This document shows, piece after piece, positions 26,530-35,128 of a stretch of 64,000 nt of DNA (the stretch's first letter is position 1; every line of letters begins with the position of its first letter). The stretch is from Saccharibacillus brassicae (GTDB lineage: Bacteria; Bacillota; Bacilli; Paenibacillales; Paenibacillaceae), in contig NZ_CP041217.1 in NCBI RefSeq assembly GCF_006542275.1, forward strand, positions 4,094,501 to 4,158,500, in the 5' to 3' direction. The notes beneath the pieces are model-generated. The model worked only from the letters and a program-made list of their open reading frames with translations. It had not been told where the DNA came from and made no database searches. The position numbers and the translations under genes are program-made.

Positions 26530-29500
26530 CCATCCGTGGCTGCTTCTGCTGCTGATTCCGCTGGCGGCTTTTGCCGTATTCGCCTGGCGCGGTCCGGCGC
26601 GTATCCCGATGTTCCGGCACCGGCTGGCCGCTTCGCTGCGGACGATTGCGCTGCTGCTGCTCGTACTGCTGCTGGCCGGCGTGCAGCTCTATACGGTGCA
26701 GCGCCAGCATGAAGTCGTGTACGCGGTCGACCGTTCGTCGAGCGCGTCCGCCGGCGACGCCGACCGGGACTGGATCGATGCGTCGCTTGCGGCCAAAGCA
26801 GCCGACGATGCGTATGCGATGCTCTCGTTCGGTCGCGACGCGTCGGCCGAGCGGACGATGAGCGCCGATGCGCCGCTCGGCGGGCTTGAAGCCGCGGTCG
26901 ACGCGGACTACACGAATGTGCAGCGCGCGCTGCAGCTGGCGTCCGGCATGCTTGGGGCCGGCGATCCGCGCATCGTGCTGATCAGCGACGGCGACGAAAA
27001 TATCGGCAGCATGCTCGAAAGCGGACGCCTGCTCAAAAACCGCGGCATCGCCGTCGACGTGCTGGACAAGCGGACCGAGACCGAGCGCGACGCCGCGATC
27101 GATTCGCTGTCCCTGCCGGGCAAGCTGTATCTCGGCGAAGCGTTTACGGTCGAAGCGCGGCTGCGCAGCACGTTCTCGGGAACGGGCGAGATCCGGCTGT
27201 ACGAAGACAACGTGGAGATCGGCGCGCAGACCGTGCGGGTGGAGCGCGGCGACAACGCCGTATTGCTGCAAGGGCTGGCCAAAAAGCCGGGCCTGCATCG
27301 TTATCGGGCCGAGCTGGGCCTGCCCGGCGACGAACAGTCCGCGAACAATGCGGCGTTCGCTTTTACCCGGGTTGCGGGAAGTCCGTCGGTGCTCGTGGTC
27401 GAAGGCAAACCGGGCACGTCGTCCAATATCGAAAAAGCGCTGAACGCGGGGCTGATCGATACGACCGTCATCCCAGCGTCGCTGCTGCCGTCGGAAATTG
27501 CCGATTACGCGCAGTACGACAGCATTTTGTTCAACAATGTGTCGGGCGACGCGCTCGGACAGTCCAAAATGGACGCGATCGAAACGGCGGTCCGCAGTTA
27601 CGGGATCGGCTTCATGATGAGCGGCGGCGATCAGAGCTTCGGCCTGGGCGGCTACTTCGATACGCCGATCGAGCGGGCGCTGCCCGTCTCGATGGAACTC
27701 GAAGGCAAGCGCGAAGTGCCGGAGCTTGGCCTGATTCTCGTCATCGACCGTTCGGGCAGCATGAGCGGAAGCAAGATCGAGCTGGCCAAAGAAGCGGCCA
27801 TGCGCACCGTCGAACTGATGCGGGCCAAAGACACGGTCGGCGTCGTCGCGTTCGACGATTCGCCGTGGTGGGTCGTCGAGCCGCGCAAACTGACGGACAA
27901 AGAAGAAGTGCTTCAGCTGATCCAGTCGATTCCGAGCGGCGGCGGGACGAACATTTTCCCGGCGATGGCTTCCGCGGCGGAGACGATCAAAGGGATCGAC
28001 GCGCAGCGCAAACATATTATTCTGCTCACGGACGGACAGTCCGCGGGCGGAGGCAGCTACGAAGAGCTGCTGGCCGGCCTCGGCAAGGAACAAGTGACCG
28101 TATCGAGCGTCGCGGTCGGCTCGGACGCGGATCGCGGACTGCTTCAGCGCGTCGCGGATCTGGGCAAAGGCCGATTCTACGACGTGCAGGACGAGACGAC
28201 GCTGCCGGCGATCTTCAGCCGCGAAGCGGTGCTGCTCGCCCGGACGTACGTCGTCGACAAGCCTTTTACGCCCCGGGTCGCGGACGCGGGCGATTGGGCT
28301 CCGCTGTTCGCGCAGGGGCTGCCGACGATCAACGGCTATGTGGCGACGAGCGCCAAGCCGTCCGCGCAGACAGTGCTGGTCAGTCCCGAACCCGATCCGC
28401 TGCTCGTCCGCTGGCAGTACGGCTCCGGCCGAAGCGTAGCCTGGACGAGCGATCTCACCGGCGAATGGTCGGGGCCCTGGATCGGCTGGGACGGCTTTGC
28501 GAACGTGCTTACCCAGACGGTCAAATGGACGTTTCCGCAGTTTGCGGCGTCGCCTTACCGGATCGAGACGGCGATGGCCGAAGGCGGCACGCAGCTCAGC
28601 GTGACGGCCGAACCGCAGGGCGACGCCGTACTTCCCGACGAACTGGTCGCTTCGATCGGCGGGGATGCAGACGCGGCGATCGATCCGGTGACGCTCGTGC
28701 AGACCGCTCCGGGCCGGTACACGGGCATGCTGCCTCTCGGCGAACCCGGCGCCTATCTGCTCAACTTGTCGCCTGCGGGCGCAGGAAGCGGGGGGGCGGA
28801 TTCGGAAAACGCGGCGGGATCGACCGGGGCAGAAACGGCGGGCAGCGGCGAGACGGCCGCGCTTCCGGCTTCGACCGGAACCGGACTCGTCATTCCGTAT
28901 TCGCCGGAATACCGCATTTCGTCCGCCGAGGCGCAAGGCTCCGCCCGCCTGGCCGAGCTGGCGCAGCTGACCGGAGGGCGCGTGCTCTCCTGGGACGATC
29001 CCGCGGCCGTGTATGCGCAGCCGGCCGCCCCGCACAAGCAGATGCGGGACTGGACGTCGCTTCTGCTGGCCGCCGTGCTGGCTTTGTGGATCGCGGATAT
29101 CGCGATTCGCCGCCTGGCCGTTCCATGGGAACGGATCGCCGCGATGCTGGCGGCTCCGTTCGCGGCGGCCGGCCGGCGCGGTACCGGCGCCGCCTCCGGC
29201 GAAGCCGCTCCCGCGGAGGACGGCGCGCTCGCGCGCCTGTCCGCCGCCAAGCGGCGGAGCACGGCTGCCCGCGGCGGCGAGAAACGCGCCGACGAGAGCC
29301 GGGCCGCGCCTGCGCAGCGGCCGGCCGAAGCTCCCCGCGCAGCAGGCGGGGAGCCGGGGTCCGCGGCGGAAGGAGGCTTCGCCTCCGCCGTGGACCGTGT
29401 CCGCGCGGAGCGCGGCACCGGCCGTGCGCAGCCGGCCGAACGTTCCGCGGGCGAAGCCTCCCGCGGCGACCCGCCGTCCGGCCGCGCGAAGCCGCCGGAC

Positions 29501-29575
29501 GAACCTGCGCCGCCGGATGACGGCGGCAGCGCCATGGACCGCCTGCTGGCCGCCAAGAAGCGAAGCGGCCGCTAG
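26513..29575 (+). CDS. Large VWA membrane protein with GATase1-like segment
   Basis: A 1020-residue membrane protein. Two N-terminal helices lie at about 8-28 and 43-62. An N-terminal VWA-like region follows (AVDRSSSASAGDADRD, then IVLISDGDENIGS). A GATase1-like segment (VLVVEGKPGTSSNIEKAL, later FMMSGGDQSFGLGGYFDTPI) precedes a canonical VWA domain with complete MIDAS (VIDRSGSMSG, GGGTNIFPAM, LLTDGQS; about 415-530). After a beta-rich part a last helix lies near 845-865. A disordered Ala/Arg/Gly tail ends with MDRLLAAKKRSGR, an element that echoes ALARLSAAKRR earlier in the tail. GTG start 26513 overlaps the previous gene. It closes the operon. Confidence 0.85.
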   Translation: MGVQFDHPWLLLLLIPLAAFAVFAWRGPARIPMFRHRLAASLRTIALLLLVLLLAGVQLYTVQRQHEVVYAVDRSSSASAGDADRDWIDASLAAKAADDAYAMLSFGRDASAERTMSADAPLGGLEAAVDADYTNVQRALQLASGMLGAGDPRIVLISDGDENIGSMLESGRLLKNRGIAVDVLDKRTETERDAAIDSLSLPGKLYLGEAFTVEARLRSTFSGTGEIRLYEDNVEIGAQTVRVERGDNAVLLQGLAKKPGLHRYRAELGLPGDEQSANNAAFAFTRVAGSPSVLVVEGKPGTSSNIEKALNAGLIDTTVIPASLLPSEIADYAQYDSILFNNVSGDALGQSKMDAIETAVRSYGIGFMMSGGDQSFGLGGYFDTPIERALPVSMELEGKREVPELGLILVIDRSGSMSGSKIELAKEAAMRTVELMRAKDTVGVVAFDDSPWWVVEPRKLTDKEEVLQLIQSIPSGGGTNIFPAMASAAETIKGIDAQRKHIILLTDGQSAGGGSYEELLAGLGKEQVTVSSVAVGSDADRGLLQRVADLGKGRFYDVQDETTLPAIFSREAVLLARTYVVDKPFTPRVADAGDWAPLFAQGLPTINGYVATSAKPSAQTVLVSPEPDPLLVRWQYGSGRSVAWTSDLTGEWSGPWIGWDGFANVLTQTVKWTFPQFAASPYRIETAMAEGGTQLSVTAEPQGDAVLPDELVASIGGDADAAIDPVTLVQTAPGRYTGMLPLGEPGAYLLNLSPAGAGSGGADSENAAGSTGAETAGSGETAALPASTGTGLVIPYSPEYRISSAEAQGSARLAELAQLTGGRVLSWDDPAAVYAQPAAPHKQMRDWTSLLLAAVLALWIADIAIRRLAVPWERIAAMLAAPFAAAGRRGTGAASGEAAPAEDGALARLSAAKRRSTAARGGEKRADESRAAPAQRPAEAPRAAGGEPGSAAEGGFASAVDRVRAERGTGRAQPAERSAGEASRGDPPSGRAKPPDEPAPPDDGGSAMDRLLAAKKRSGR

Positions 29576-29628
29576 GCTCTCCAGCGCGTAAGACGGCGTA
29601 AGACAGCCGTCTTACACCGCTTTGCTTG

Positions 29629-29655
29629 AAGCCCGCCTTTCCGGCGGGCTTTTTT
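29629..29655 (+). terminator. Intrinsic terminator of the MoxR/ABC operon
   Basis: Stem AAGCCCGCC / GGCGGGCTT with loop TTTCC and a T6 run. A second, weaker inverted repeat (GTAAGACGG / CCGTCTTAC) lies directly upstream. Confidence 0.88.
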
Positions 29656-29661
29656 ATATCC

Positions 29662-29725
29662 GCATCCTCGAACTTCTGCATCCTCGAACTCCTGCATCCT
29701 CGCGCCTCTGCGTCCTCGAACTTTC
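29662..29725. repeat. Four tandem 16-bp units
   Basis: Units start at 29662, 29678, 29694 and 29710, consensus GCATCCTCGAACTTCT with substitutions increasing in units three and four. The surrounding 29656-29900 is pyrimidine-rich on this strand and carries no convincing gene. Confidence 0.8.
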
Positions 29726-29948
29726 CATACCCATGCTGCCCATCTATCTCCCGCGCCCGCATTTTCCAATTCCCCTCTCCGCGCTATCCAGCTTCCATAC
29801 TTTCCAACTTCCATGCCTTCCGCGTTCGTACAGCTTTTTACAAAACCCGCCCGTTCTTTTTACCGAAAAGACTGGAAAGCGGCCAAGCGGATCGGTATCT
29901 TTATTGAAATGAGGCTGTATACCAACTTTTGTGAAGGAGGCCTGCAGC

Positions 29949-31157
29949 ATGGACACCGACTCCGGCAAGCCTGAACGGCCGAGTCCGGCAAAAAGCGGGA
30001 CACTGTTGGAGATTTTGGCCGTATCGACGAAGCTCGGCCTGACTTCGTTCGGCGGGCCGATCGCGCATTTGGGCTATTTTCGGGAAGAGTACGTACGCCG
30101 CCGCGGATGGTTGGACGAGCGCAGTTATACCGAACTGGTAGCGCTGTGCCAGTTTTTGCCGGGACCGGCGAGCAGCCAGGTCGGGATCGGGATCGGGCTG
30201 CTGCGGGGAGGCTGGCTCGGGGGAGTGGCGGCCTGGATCGGATTCACGCTGCCTTCGGTCTTGCTGCTGATCGTGTTCGCGCTGTTTATGCAGACGTTCG
30301 ACCTGGCGGAAGCCGGATGGATTCACGGGTTGAAGATTGCCGCGGTAGCGATCGTCGCCCAGGCGGTGCTCGGCATGGGCAAAAATCTGGCACCGGACCG
30401 CACTCGGGCGACGTTTGTCGTCTTGTCCGCGGGAGCGGTGCTGCTCTGGCCGTCGGCTGTGGTTCAGATCGCGGTCATTGCCGCCGCTGCCGTCTGCGGA
30501 CTGCTGCTGCGCTTTCCGGCAGCGGACATGCCGCCGCCGGAAGTCCCCGTCGGGAAAAAGTTCGCGGCCGCCTGCCTGATCCTGTTTGCCCTGCTGCTGG
30601 CGGGTCTGCCGCTGCTTCGCGCAGGCACGGGCAGCCTGGAGATTGCGCTGGCCGACGCCTTTTACCGCTCGGGTTCGCTCGTGTTCGGCGGGGGACATGT
30701 CGCGCTGCCGCTGCTGGAACGGGAAGTCGCCTCGCCGGGCTGGATCGGCGAGACCGACTTTTTGGCCGGTTACGGCGCGGCGCAGGCCGTGCCCGGACCG
30801 CTGTTTACGTTCGCTTCCTATTTGGGCTGGATGATCGGCGGGATGCAGGGGATGCTGATCGCGACAGCCGCGATCTTCCTGCCGGCTTTTCTGCTGATTG
30901 CCGGAACGCTGCCTTTTTGGAGCACGCTGCGGCGGAGTCTGCCTATGCAGCGGGCGCTGCACGGCGTCAACGCGGCCGTGGTCGGACTGCTGCTCGCGGC
31001 GCTGTACGATCCGCTCTGGACGTCGTCTATATCTTCCGGCGGCGACTTCGCGCTGGCCGCGGGACTGTTCCTGCTGCTGTCCGTCTGGCGGCTGCCGCCG
31101 TGGATCGTCGTGGCGCTCGGAGCGGCCGGCGGCTGGCTGCTCGGGCTTGCTTTCTGA
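29949..31157 (+). CDS. chrA: Chromate transporter, two-domain ChrA type
   Basis: A 402-residue integral membrane protein of the CHR family, expected to export chromate. Two homologous halves are visible. The first has TSFGGPIAHLGYFREEYV and LCQFLPGPASSQVGIG; the second has GSLVFGGGHVALPLLEREV and GAAQAVPGPLFTFASYLG. About ten hydrophobic helices are present. ATG 29949 lies eight bases after AAGGAGG; GTG 29931 falls in the ribosome site itself and was rejected. It seems monocistronic, ending in a terminator shared with the convergent small gene. Confidence 0.93.
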   Translation: MDTDSGKPERPSPAKSGTLLEILAVSTKLGLTSFGGPIAHLGYFREEYVRRRGWLDERSYTELVALCQFLPGPASSQVGIGIGLLRGGWLGGVAAWIGFTLPSVLLLIVFALFMQTFDLAEAGWIHGLKIAAVAIVAQAVLGMGKNLAPDRTRATFVVLSAGAVLLWPSAVVQIAVIAAAAVCGLLLRFPAADMPPPEVPVGKKFAAACLILFALLLAGLPLLRAGTGSLEIALADAFYRSGSLVFGGGHVALPLLEREVASPGWIGETDFLAGYGAAQAVPGPLFTFASYLGWMIGGMQGMLIATAAIFLPAFLLIAGTLPFWSTLRRSLPMQRALHGVNAAVVGLLLAALYDPLWTSSISSGGDFALAAGLFLLLSVWRLPPWIVVALGAAGGWLLGLAF

Positions 31158-31199
31158 TCCAGGCGCCGCGAACGCGCGCAGAGCAGCGCGGCAAACGCC

Positions 31200-31237
31200 A
31201 AAAAAGCCTTCGACCGAAAATCGGCCGAAGGCTTTTT
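31200..31237. terminator. Bidirectional intrinsic terminator
   Basis: AAAAAGCCTTCG / CGAAGGCTTTTT stem with an inner GACCGAAAATCGGC portion. A-run and T-run on both sides fit termination of chrA on the plus strand and of the small gene on the minus strand. Confidence 0.88.
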
Positions 31238-31274
31238 CCCTGCATGGAGGCTGTGGACATCCAATCTAACCGTC

Positions 31275-31487
31275 CTACCGTCGCAATTCGTAAAATTCGC
31301 AGCGGTCCCGGTCATAATAATCCAGATCGCTGACGCTTGATTGAACGGCGACCATAGACGAGTCGAACCGGATGATCAGGCCGCCCGCGTTCAGCATCTC
31401 GTCATCGCGGAATACCCGTACGGTCCGTTCCTGATCCATCGCTTCCTGAAAATCCGTCTCGGATTCAAGCCTGCGGTTGGTAGCCAT
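31275..31487 (-). CDS. Small conserved hypothetical protein
   Basis: A 70-residue soluble protein without signal or membrane segment. It opens with MATNRRLESETDFQEAMDQ and has a VRVFRDDEML, then a GLIIRFDSSMVAVQSS stretch that suggests a small beta-rich fold. An excellent AAGGAGGAACG site precedes the ATG at 31487, and a terminator follows, so it is very likely expressed. I do not recognise the family. It faces the esterase gene divergently. Confidence 0.75.
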   Translation of the reverse strand: MATNRRLESETDFQEAMDQERTVRVFRDDEMLNAGGLIIRFDSSMVAVQSSVSDLDYYDRDRCEFYELRR

Positions 31488-31604
31488 ATCGTTCCTCCTT
31501 CGTTAACCCTATGGAGTCAGTCTAACATAATTCGCGCGCAAAACGGAACGGAAGCGAAGCGGGGCCTTTTTCTCGAAACCCCTTTCGAACTTTTCGCCAA
31601 AGCG

Positions 31605-31610
31605 TATAAT
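31605..31610 (+). promoter_or_regulatory. Probable -10 element of the esterase gene
   Basis: TATAAT, 39 bases before the ATG at 31649. A -35 match 16-17 bases upstream (TTTCGA) is weak. Confidence 0.5.
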
Positions 31611-31648
31611 AAAGCGGTACACGAAGCGAATAAGAGGAGGACAAAGCA

Positions 31649-32446
31649 ATGAATCCTGTAATTTTATGGCCGGAAGGCGCACCCAATGCCGCCGGCACGA
31701 CCGAGGAAGACGTACCCGCCATTTTCCCGTACCTGGTAAGCGGAGAGAATAAGGCGGCCGTCATCGTATGTCCGGGCGGCGGCTACGAGTTCCGCGCCGA
31801 CCACGAAGGAGAGCCGATCGCGCTCTGGCTGAACACGCTGGGCATATCCGCTTTCGTCATCCGTTACCGCGTGGCGCCGTACCGCTACCCGAGCGCGTTA
31901 TCCGACGTGCAGCGCGCCGTGCGCACCGTTCGCGAACGCGCGGCCGAATTCGGCGTCGATCCGGGCCGGGTCGGCGTGCTCGGCTTTTCGGCGGGCGGCC
32001 ATCTCGCGTCCACGGCGGGCACGCTGTTCGATGCCGGCACGCCGGATGCCGAAGATCCGATCGAGCGCCAATCGAGCCGCCCGGATCTGCTCATGCTGTG
32101 CTATCCGGTCATTACGCTCAGCGGACCGTACACGCATGACGGATCGCGTATCGCGCTGCTCGGCGCGGACGCGGCCGAAGCCGAGATTCAGGCGCTGTGC
32201 AGCGAACGCAACGTAACGCCCGAGACGCCGCCGACTTTTCTGTGGCATACGTCCGAAGACGGCCTCGTTCCGGTCGAGAACAGCCTGCTGTTCGCTTCGG
32301 CGCTCGGACGCAGCGGAGTGCCGTTCGACCTGCACGTCTACGCGCTCGGCGGACACGGCATGGGCATGGCTGAAGGCGACGAACATGTACGGAATTGGAC
32401 AGGGCAGGGAGCTTCGTGGTTAAGACTGAACGGATTTGCCGATTGA
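31649..32446 (+). CDS. Alpha/beta hydrolase, acetyl-esterase type
   Basis: A 265-residue cytosolic hydrolase of the BD-FAE/acetyl xylan esterase-like group. The oxyanion region VIVCPGGGYEFRA, nucleophile elbow GFSAGGHLAS (Ser near residue 117), acid in HTSEDGLVPVENS and catalytic His in LGGHGMGMAEG are all in place. It may deacetylate sugars or oligosaccharides. It lies just upstream of the oligoglucan locus but has its own promoter and terminator. The start has AAGAGGAGGACAAAGC upstream. Confidence 0.88.
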   Translation: MNPVILWPEGAPNAAGTTEEDVPAIFPYLVSGENKAAVIVCPGGGYEFRADHEGEPIALWLNTLGISAFVIRYRVAPYRYPSALSDVQRAVRTVRERAAEFGVDPGRVGVLGFSAGGHLASTAGTLFDAGTPDAEDPIERQSSRPDLLMLCYPVITLSGPYTHDGSRIALLGADAAEAEIQALCSERNVTPETPPTFLWHTSEDGLVPVENSLLFASALGRSGVPFDLHVYALGGHGMGMAEGDEHVRNWTGQGASWLRLNGFAD

Positions 32447-32471
32447 TCAATCGGGTTTATGGATTTGCACA

Positions 32472-32500
32472 GCCGAAGCGGCTTGTCCGCTTCGGTTTTT
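32472..32500 (+). terminator. Intrinsic terminator of the esterase gene
   Basis: GCCGAAGCGG / CCGCTTCGG stem with a CTTGT-type loop and a TTTTT run. Confidence 0.85.
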
Positions 32501-32748
32501 GGTTTGTCTGCCGCGCACGAAGAAGGTGAAAACCTATCGGAAAGTTGTGGTAACGTTTCCTATCGGACAAATGAAAGAATCATTTTGAACATTTTTGTCA
32601 CACTTATTTGGCACCCAATCTCTTTATGCAACCGCTTACTATCTCAAATCCGCATAAGAAAGCGCATGTAACGCCTTTTTGGCTGGATAAGGTTGGAAGC
32701 GGTTCACAGAAAGCGGTTTTGTGATTCAAACATTTTATTAGAACTGTA

Positions 32749-32777
32749 TTGACACTTCTAATATTGAGGTTTATGAT
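32749..32777 (+). promoter_or_regulatory. Strong sigma-A promoter for the lacI gene
   Basis: TTGACA at 32749-32754, 17-base spacer, TATGAT at 32772-32777. This is a near-consensus vegetative promoter about 145 bases before the LacI start. The operators lie immediately downstream, so bound repressor would block initiation or clearance. Bases 32501-32748 carry no gene; a half-site-like GTAACGTTTCC is seen near 32560. Confidence 0.85.
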
Positions 32778-32782
32778 GTGTA

Positions 32783-32839
32783 TCGAAACGATTCGATTGG
32801 CAAAGGAAACGTTTCCTGCTCTATGGGAAACGTTTCCCA
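32783..32839 (+). promoter_or_regulatory. Three LacI-type operators
   Basis: Site 1 at 32783-32796 is the near-palindrome TCGAAACGATTCGA. Site 2 at 32804-32817 is the perfect palindrome AGGAAACGTTTCCT. Site 3 at 32824-32839 is the perfect 16-base palindrome TGGGAAACGTTTCCCA. The central AAACGTTT is typical of LacI-family operators with the CG step at the dyad. Sites 2 and 3 are 21 bases centre to centre, two helical turns. Confidence 0.85.
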
Positions 32840-32920
32840 CGATCATCGGGTATTTTTGGGACAAGGGCTTTGAGCAGGCGTCAAAACCGATTTTGGAAGC
32901 GAGGTGAAGCGGCAGACGAG

Positions 32921-33931
32921 ATGAATATCAAAGATATTGCGAAAATTTCCGGCGTGGGCATATCGACGGTATCGAGAGTGCTCAACAATAGCGGGGTCGT
33001 AAGCGATACCACTCGTGCCCGGGTGCTGTCCGTAGTGAAGCAGTACAACTACGTGCCGAACAGCAACGCCCGCAACCTGAAGAAGCTTCAATCCAATACG
33101 ATCGCGTTGATGGTCAAAGGGATTTCGAATCCTTTTTTCGCCAACATGATCAAGGAAGTGGAGCGTCAGGTCCATCTGAGGGGCTGTCCGCTTATGATTC
33201 AGCAGGTCGAAGACGGCGTCGACGAGATCGCCGCAGCGATGCAGCTGATCAAGGAGAAGAATCTGTACGGCGTCATTTTCATGGGCGGGACGTACGATCA
33301 TTCCGAAGAAGAGTTCCGCCAGCTCGGCATTCCGTTCGTGCTGACGACGATCACCACGTTGAAAGATGTCGATCCGTCCGCGTTTTCGAGCGTATCGATC
33401 GACGACGTGCAAAGCGCCTACAAAGCGACGGACTACCTGATTTCGCTGGGACACCGCAACATCTGTTTTCTGGCCCGGTTTCCTTTTAAGGAGAACACGA
33501 TCGGCAGCCGCCGGCTCCTGGGTTACAAGAAAGCGCTTGAAGAGCACGGAATCGAATACGATCCGGCGCTCGTTGAAGACTGCGAGTACGCGCCAAGCTT
33601 CGGCTTCGCGGCCGCCAAACGTCTCCTGAACAAAAACCTGGGCGTCACGGCGATGTTTGCCGCATCCGACGCTATCGCGATCGGCGCCGCCAAAGCGGTG
33701 CTGTCGTCGGGGCTGTCGATTCCCGGCGACGTTTCGATCGTCGGGTTCGACGGTATCGAAATGGCGGAGTATTACCATCCGTCGCTCGACACCGTCAGCC
33801 AGCCGGGCGTGGAGATGGCCCATGTCAGCGTCGAAATTTTGTTCGACCTGATCGCGGGAGACACGGCGAACCGACATGTGGTATTCGAGTCCATGCTCGT
33901 CAAGCGCGGCTCCAGCCGCAAAGTGACCTGA
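32921..33931 (+). CDS. LacI-family transcriptional regulator, upstream gene of the oligoglucan locus
   Basis: A 336-residue repressor. The N-terminal HTH (MNIKDIAKISGVGISTVSRV) and hinge helix (NSNARNLKKLQSNTIAL) are followed by a periplasmic-binding-like sensor domain (NPFFANMIKEVE, SLGHRNICFL, SIVGFDGIEMA). ATG 32921 begins exactly at the HTH; the frame upstream of it is open but adds no conserved sequence. The operators in its own leader suggest autoregulation. The same half-site pattern before the permease at 34150 suggests it controls the transport and enzyme genes. The inducer is probably a beta-1,2-glucooligosaccharide, by context only. Confidence 0.92.
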   Translation: MNIKDIAKISGVGISTVSRVLNNSGVVSDTTRARVLSVVKQYNYVPNSNARNLKKLQSNTIALMVKGISNPFFANMIKEVERQVHLRGCPLMIQQVEDGVDEIAAAMQLIKEKNLYGVIFMGGTYDHSEEEFRQLGIPFVLTTITTLKDVDPSAFSSVSIDDVQSAYKATDYLISLGHRNICFLARFPFKENTIGSRRLLGYKKALEEHGIEYDPALVEDCEYAPSFGFAAAKRLLNKNLGVTAMFAASDAIAIGAAKAVLSSGLSIPGDVSIVGFDGIEMAEYYHPSLDTVSQPGVEMAHVSVEILFDLIAGDTANRHVVFESMLVKRGSSRKVT

Positions 33932-33932
33932 A

Positions 33933-33976
33933 GCGGCGGAGGATGCGGAAGATCAATCTTCCGCATCCCCGCCGCG
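33933..33976 (+). terminator. Long hairpin between lacI and the permease, no clear T-run
   Basis: GGATGCGGAAGAT / ATCTTCCGCATCC is a perfect 13-bp stem with loop CA, extended by GCGGCGG / CCGCCGC with a mismatch. Only CTTTT follows after a gap, so it may be a weak terminator, an attenuator or an mRNA-processing structure. Confidence 0.55.
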
Positions 33977-34061
33977 CACAAGGGATCGCTTTTCGAACGG
34001 CGCAACAAGTAAACGCTTGCTGAAACCGTTCACGCGGCGATCACGGCTTTCTTTTCCGCCA

Positions 34062-34075
34062 ATCGAAACGATTCA
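34062..34075 (+). promoter_or_regulatory. LacI-type operator before the permease genes
   Basis: ATCGAAACGATTCA shares 13 bases with operator site 1 at 32782-32795. A cre-like AGTAAACGCTTGCT lies at 34008-34021. Both precede the ABC permease start by less than 150 bases, but no convincing -35/-10 pair is visible. Confidence 0.65.
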
Positions 34076-34149
34076 CCTGCACGATGCGCGGTCCGCCGCC
34101 CGTTTTGCCCAAGCATCATAGAGACCCAAGAAGAGTGAGGAGATGTCAT

Positions 34150-35109
34150 GTGAAACCTGCAGCTATATCCCCGGGCTCGGCCAAAGGGGAACCATCCAAA
34201 TTCAAACGTCTGTTGTCCGAAATCTGGAAGTACCGAATGACGTACACGCTGCTGATTCCCGGTTTGATCTGGCTGATCCTGTTCGCTTACCTGCCGATGG
34301 GCGGTCTGTCGCTCGCCTTCAAGGATTACCGTGCCAACGACGGCATCTGGGGCAGCGCCTGGATCGGATTCGAGAACTTCAAGTACGTGTTCCGCGACCC
34401 GGCGTTCGCCGACGCGGTATGGCGGACGCTGTACGTCAACATCATCAAACTGTTCATTACGTTCCCGTTCCCGATCCTGCTCGCGCTGCTGCTGAACGAG
34501 CTGCGGATGCGCCGTTACAAAAAGGTGCTGCAAACCGCGTTCACGTTCCCGCACTTCCTGTCGTGGATCATCGTGTCGGGTATCATCATCAACGTTCTGG
34601 CCTATGACGGCCTGGTCAACAGTTTCCTGGCCCTGTTCGGACTTCCGACCATCAACTTCCTCGGTTCCGAACAGAACTTCTATCCGATGATCATCCTGAC
34701 GGATATCTGGAAATCGACCGGGTGGGGCGCGATCGTGTTCATGGCCGCCATCTCGGGGATCGACCAGGAGCAGTACGAGGCGGCGCAGATCGACGGCGCG
34801 ACCCGGCTGCAGCAGATGTTCCGCGTTACGCTTCCGAACATCATGCCGACGATCACCATCATGTTCATCCTTTCGGTCGGCGGGCTTATGTCGTCCGGCT
34901 TCGATCAGATCTTCAACTTGGCAAATGCCGCGACGCAGAACGTATCGCAGGTACTCGACGTCTACATCTACCGGATCACCTTCCAGTCCTCGACGGACTT
35001 CTCGTTCTCGACCGCAGTCAGCTTGTTCCGCTCGATCGTGAACATGGTTCTGCTGCTGTTGGCCGACCGGGCTGCGAAATGGATGGGCGGAGACGGCCTG
35101 TTCCGATAA
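34150..35109 (+). CDS. ABC transporter permease, LplB-type
   Basis: A 319-residue carbohydrate-import permease with six helices and the EAA-type loop YEAAQIDGATRLQQMFRVTLP near residue 215 (first 20 residues: YEAAQIDGATRLQQMFRVTL). It opens with YRMTYTLLIPGLIWLILFAY, characteristic of the LplB/YtcP-associated oligosaccharide importers of Firmicutes. GTG 34150 has GAGGAG seven bases upstream; an upstream ATG at 34084 has no ribosome site and adds an Arg/Pro-rich leader. It pairs with the permease at 35129. No ATPase gene is present locally, so a shared MsmX-like ATPase probably energises it. Confidence 0.9.
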   Translation: MKPAAISPGSAKGEPSKFKRLLSEIWKYRMTYTLLIPGLIWLILFAYLPMGGLSLAFKDYRANDGIWGSAWIGFENFKYVFRDPAFADAVWRTLYVNIIKLFITFPFPILLALLLNELRMRRYKKVLQTAFTFPHFLSWIIVSGIIINVLAYDGLVNSFLALFGLPTINFLGSEQNFYPMIILTDIWKSTGWGAIVFMAAISGIDQEQYEAAQIDGATRLQQMFRVTLPNIMPTITIMFILSVGGLMSSGFDQIFNLANAATQNVSQVLDVYIYRITFQSSTDFSFSTAVSLFRSIVNMVLLLLADRAAKWMGGDGLFR

Positions 35110-35128
35110 GAGAGGAGAACGCAACCGA

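Noticed and set aside
34084-34149. N-terminal extension of the first sugar permease
   Set aside because: It is Arg/Pro-rich, overlaps the operator region and has no ribosome site; GTG 34150 does.
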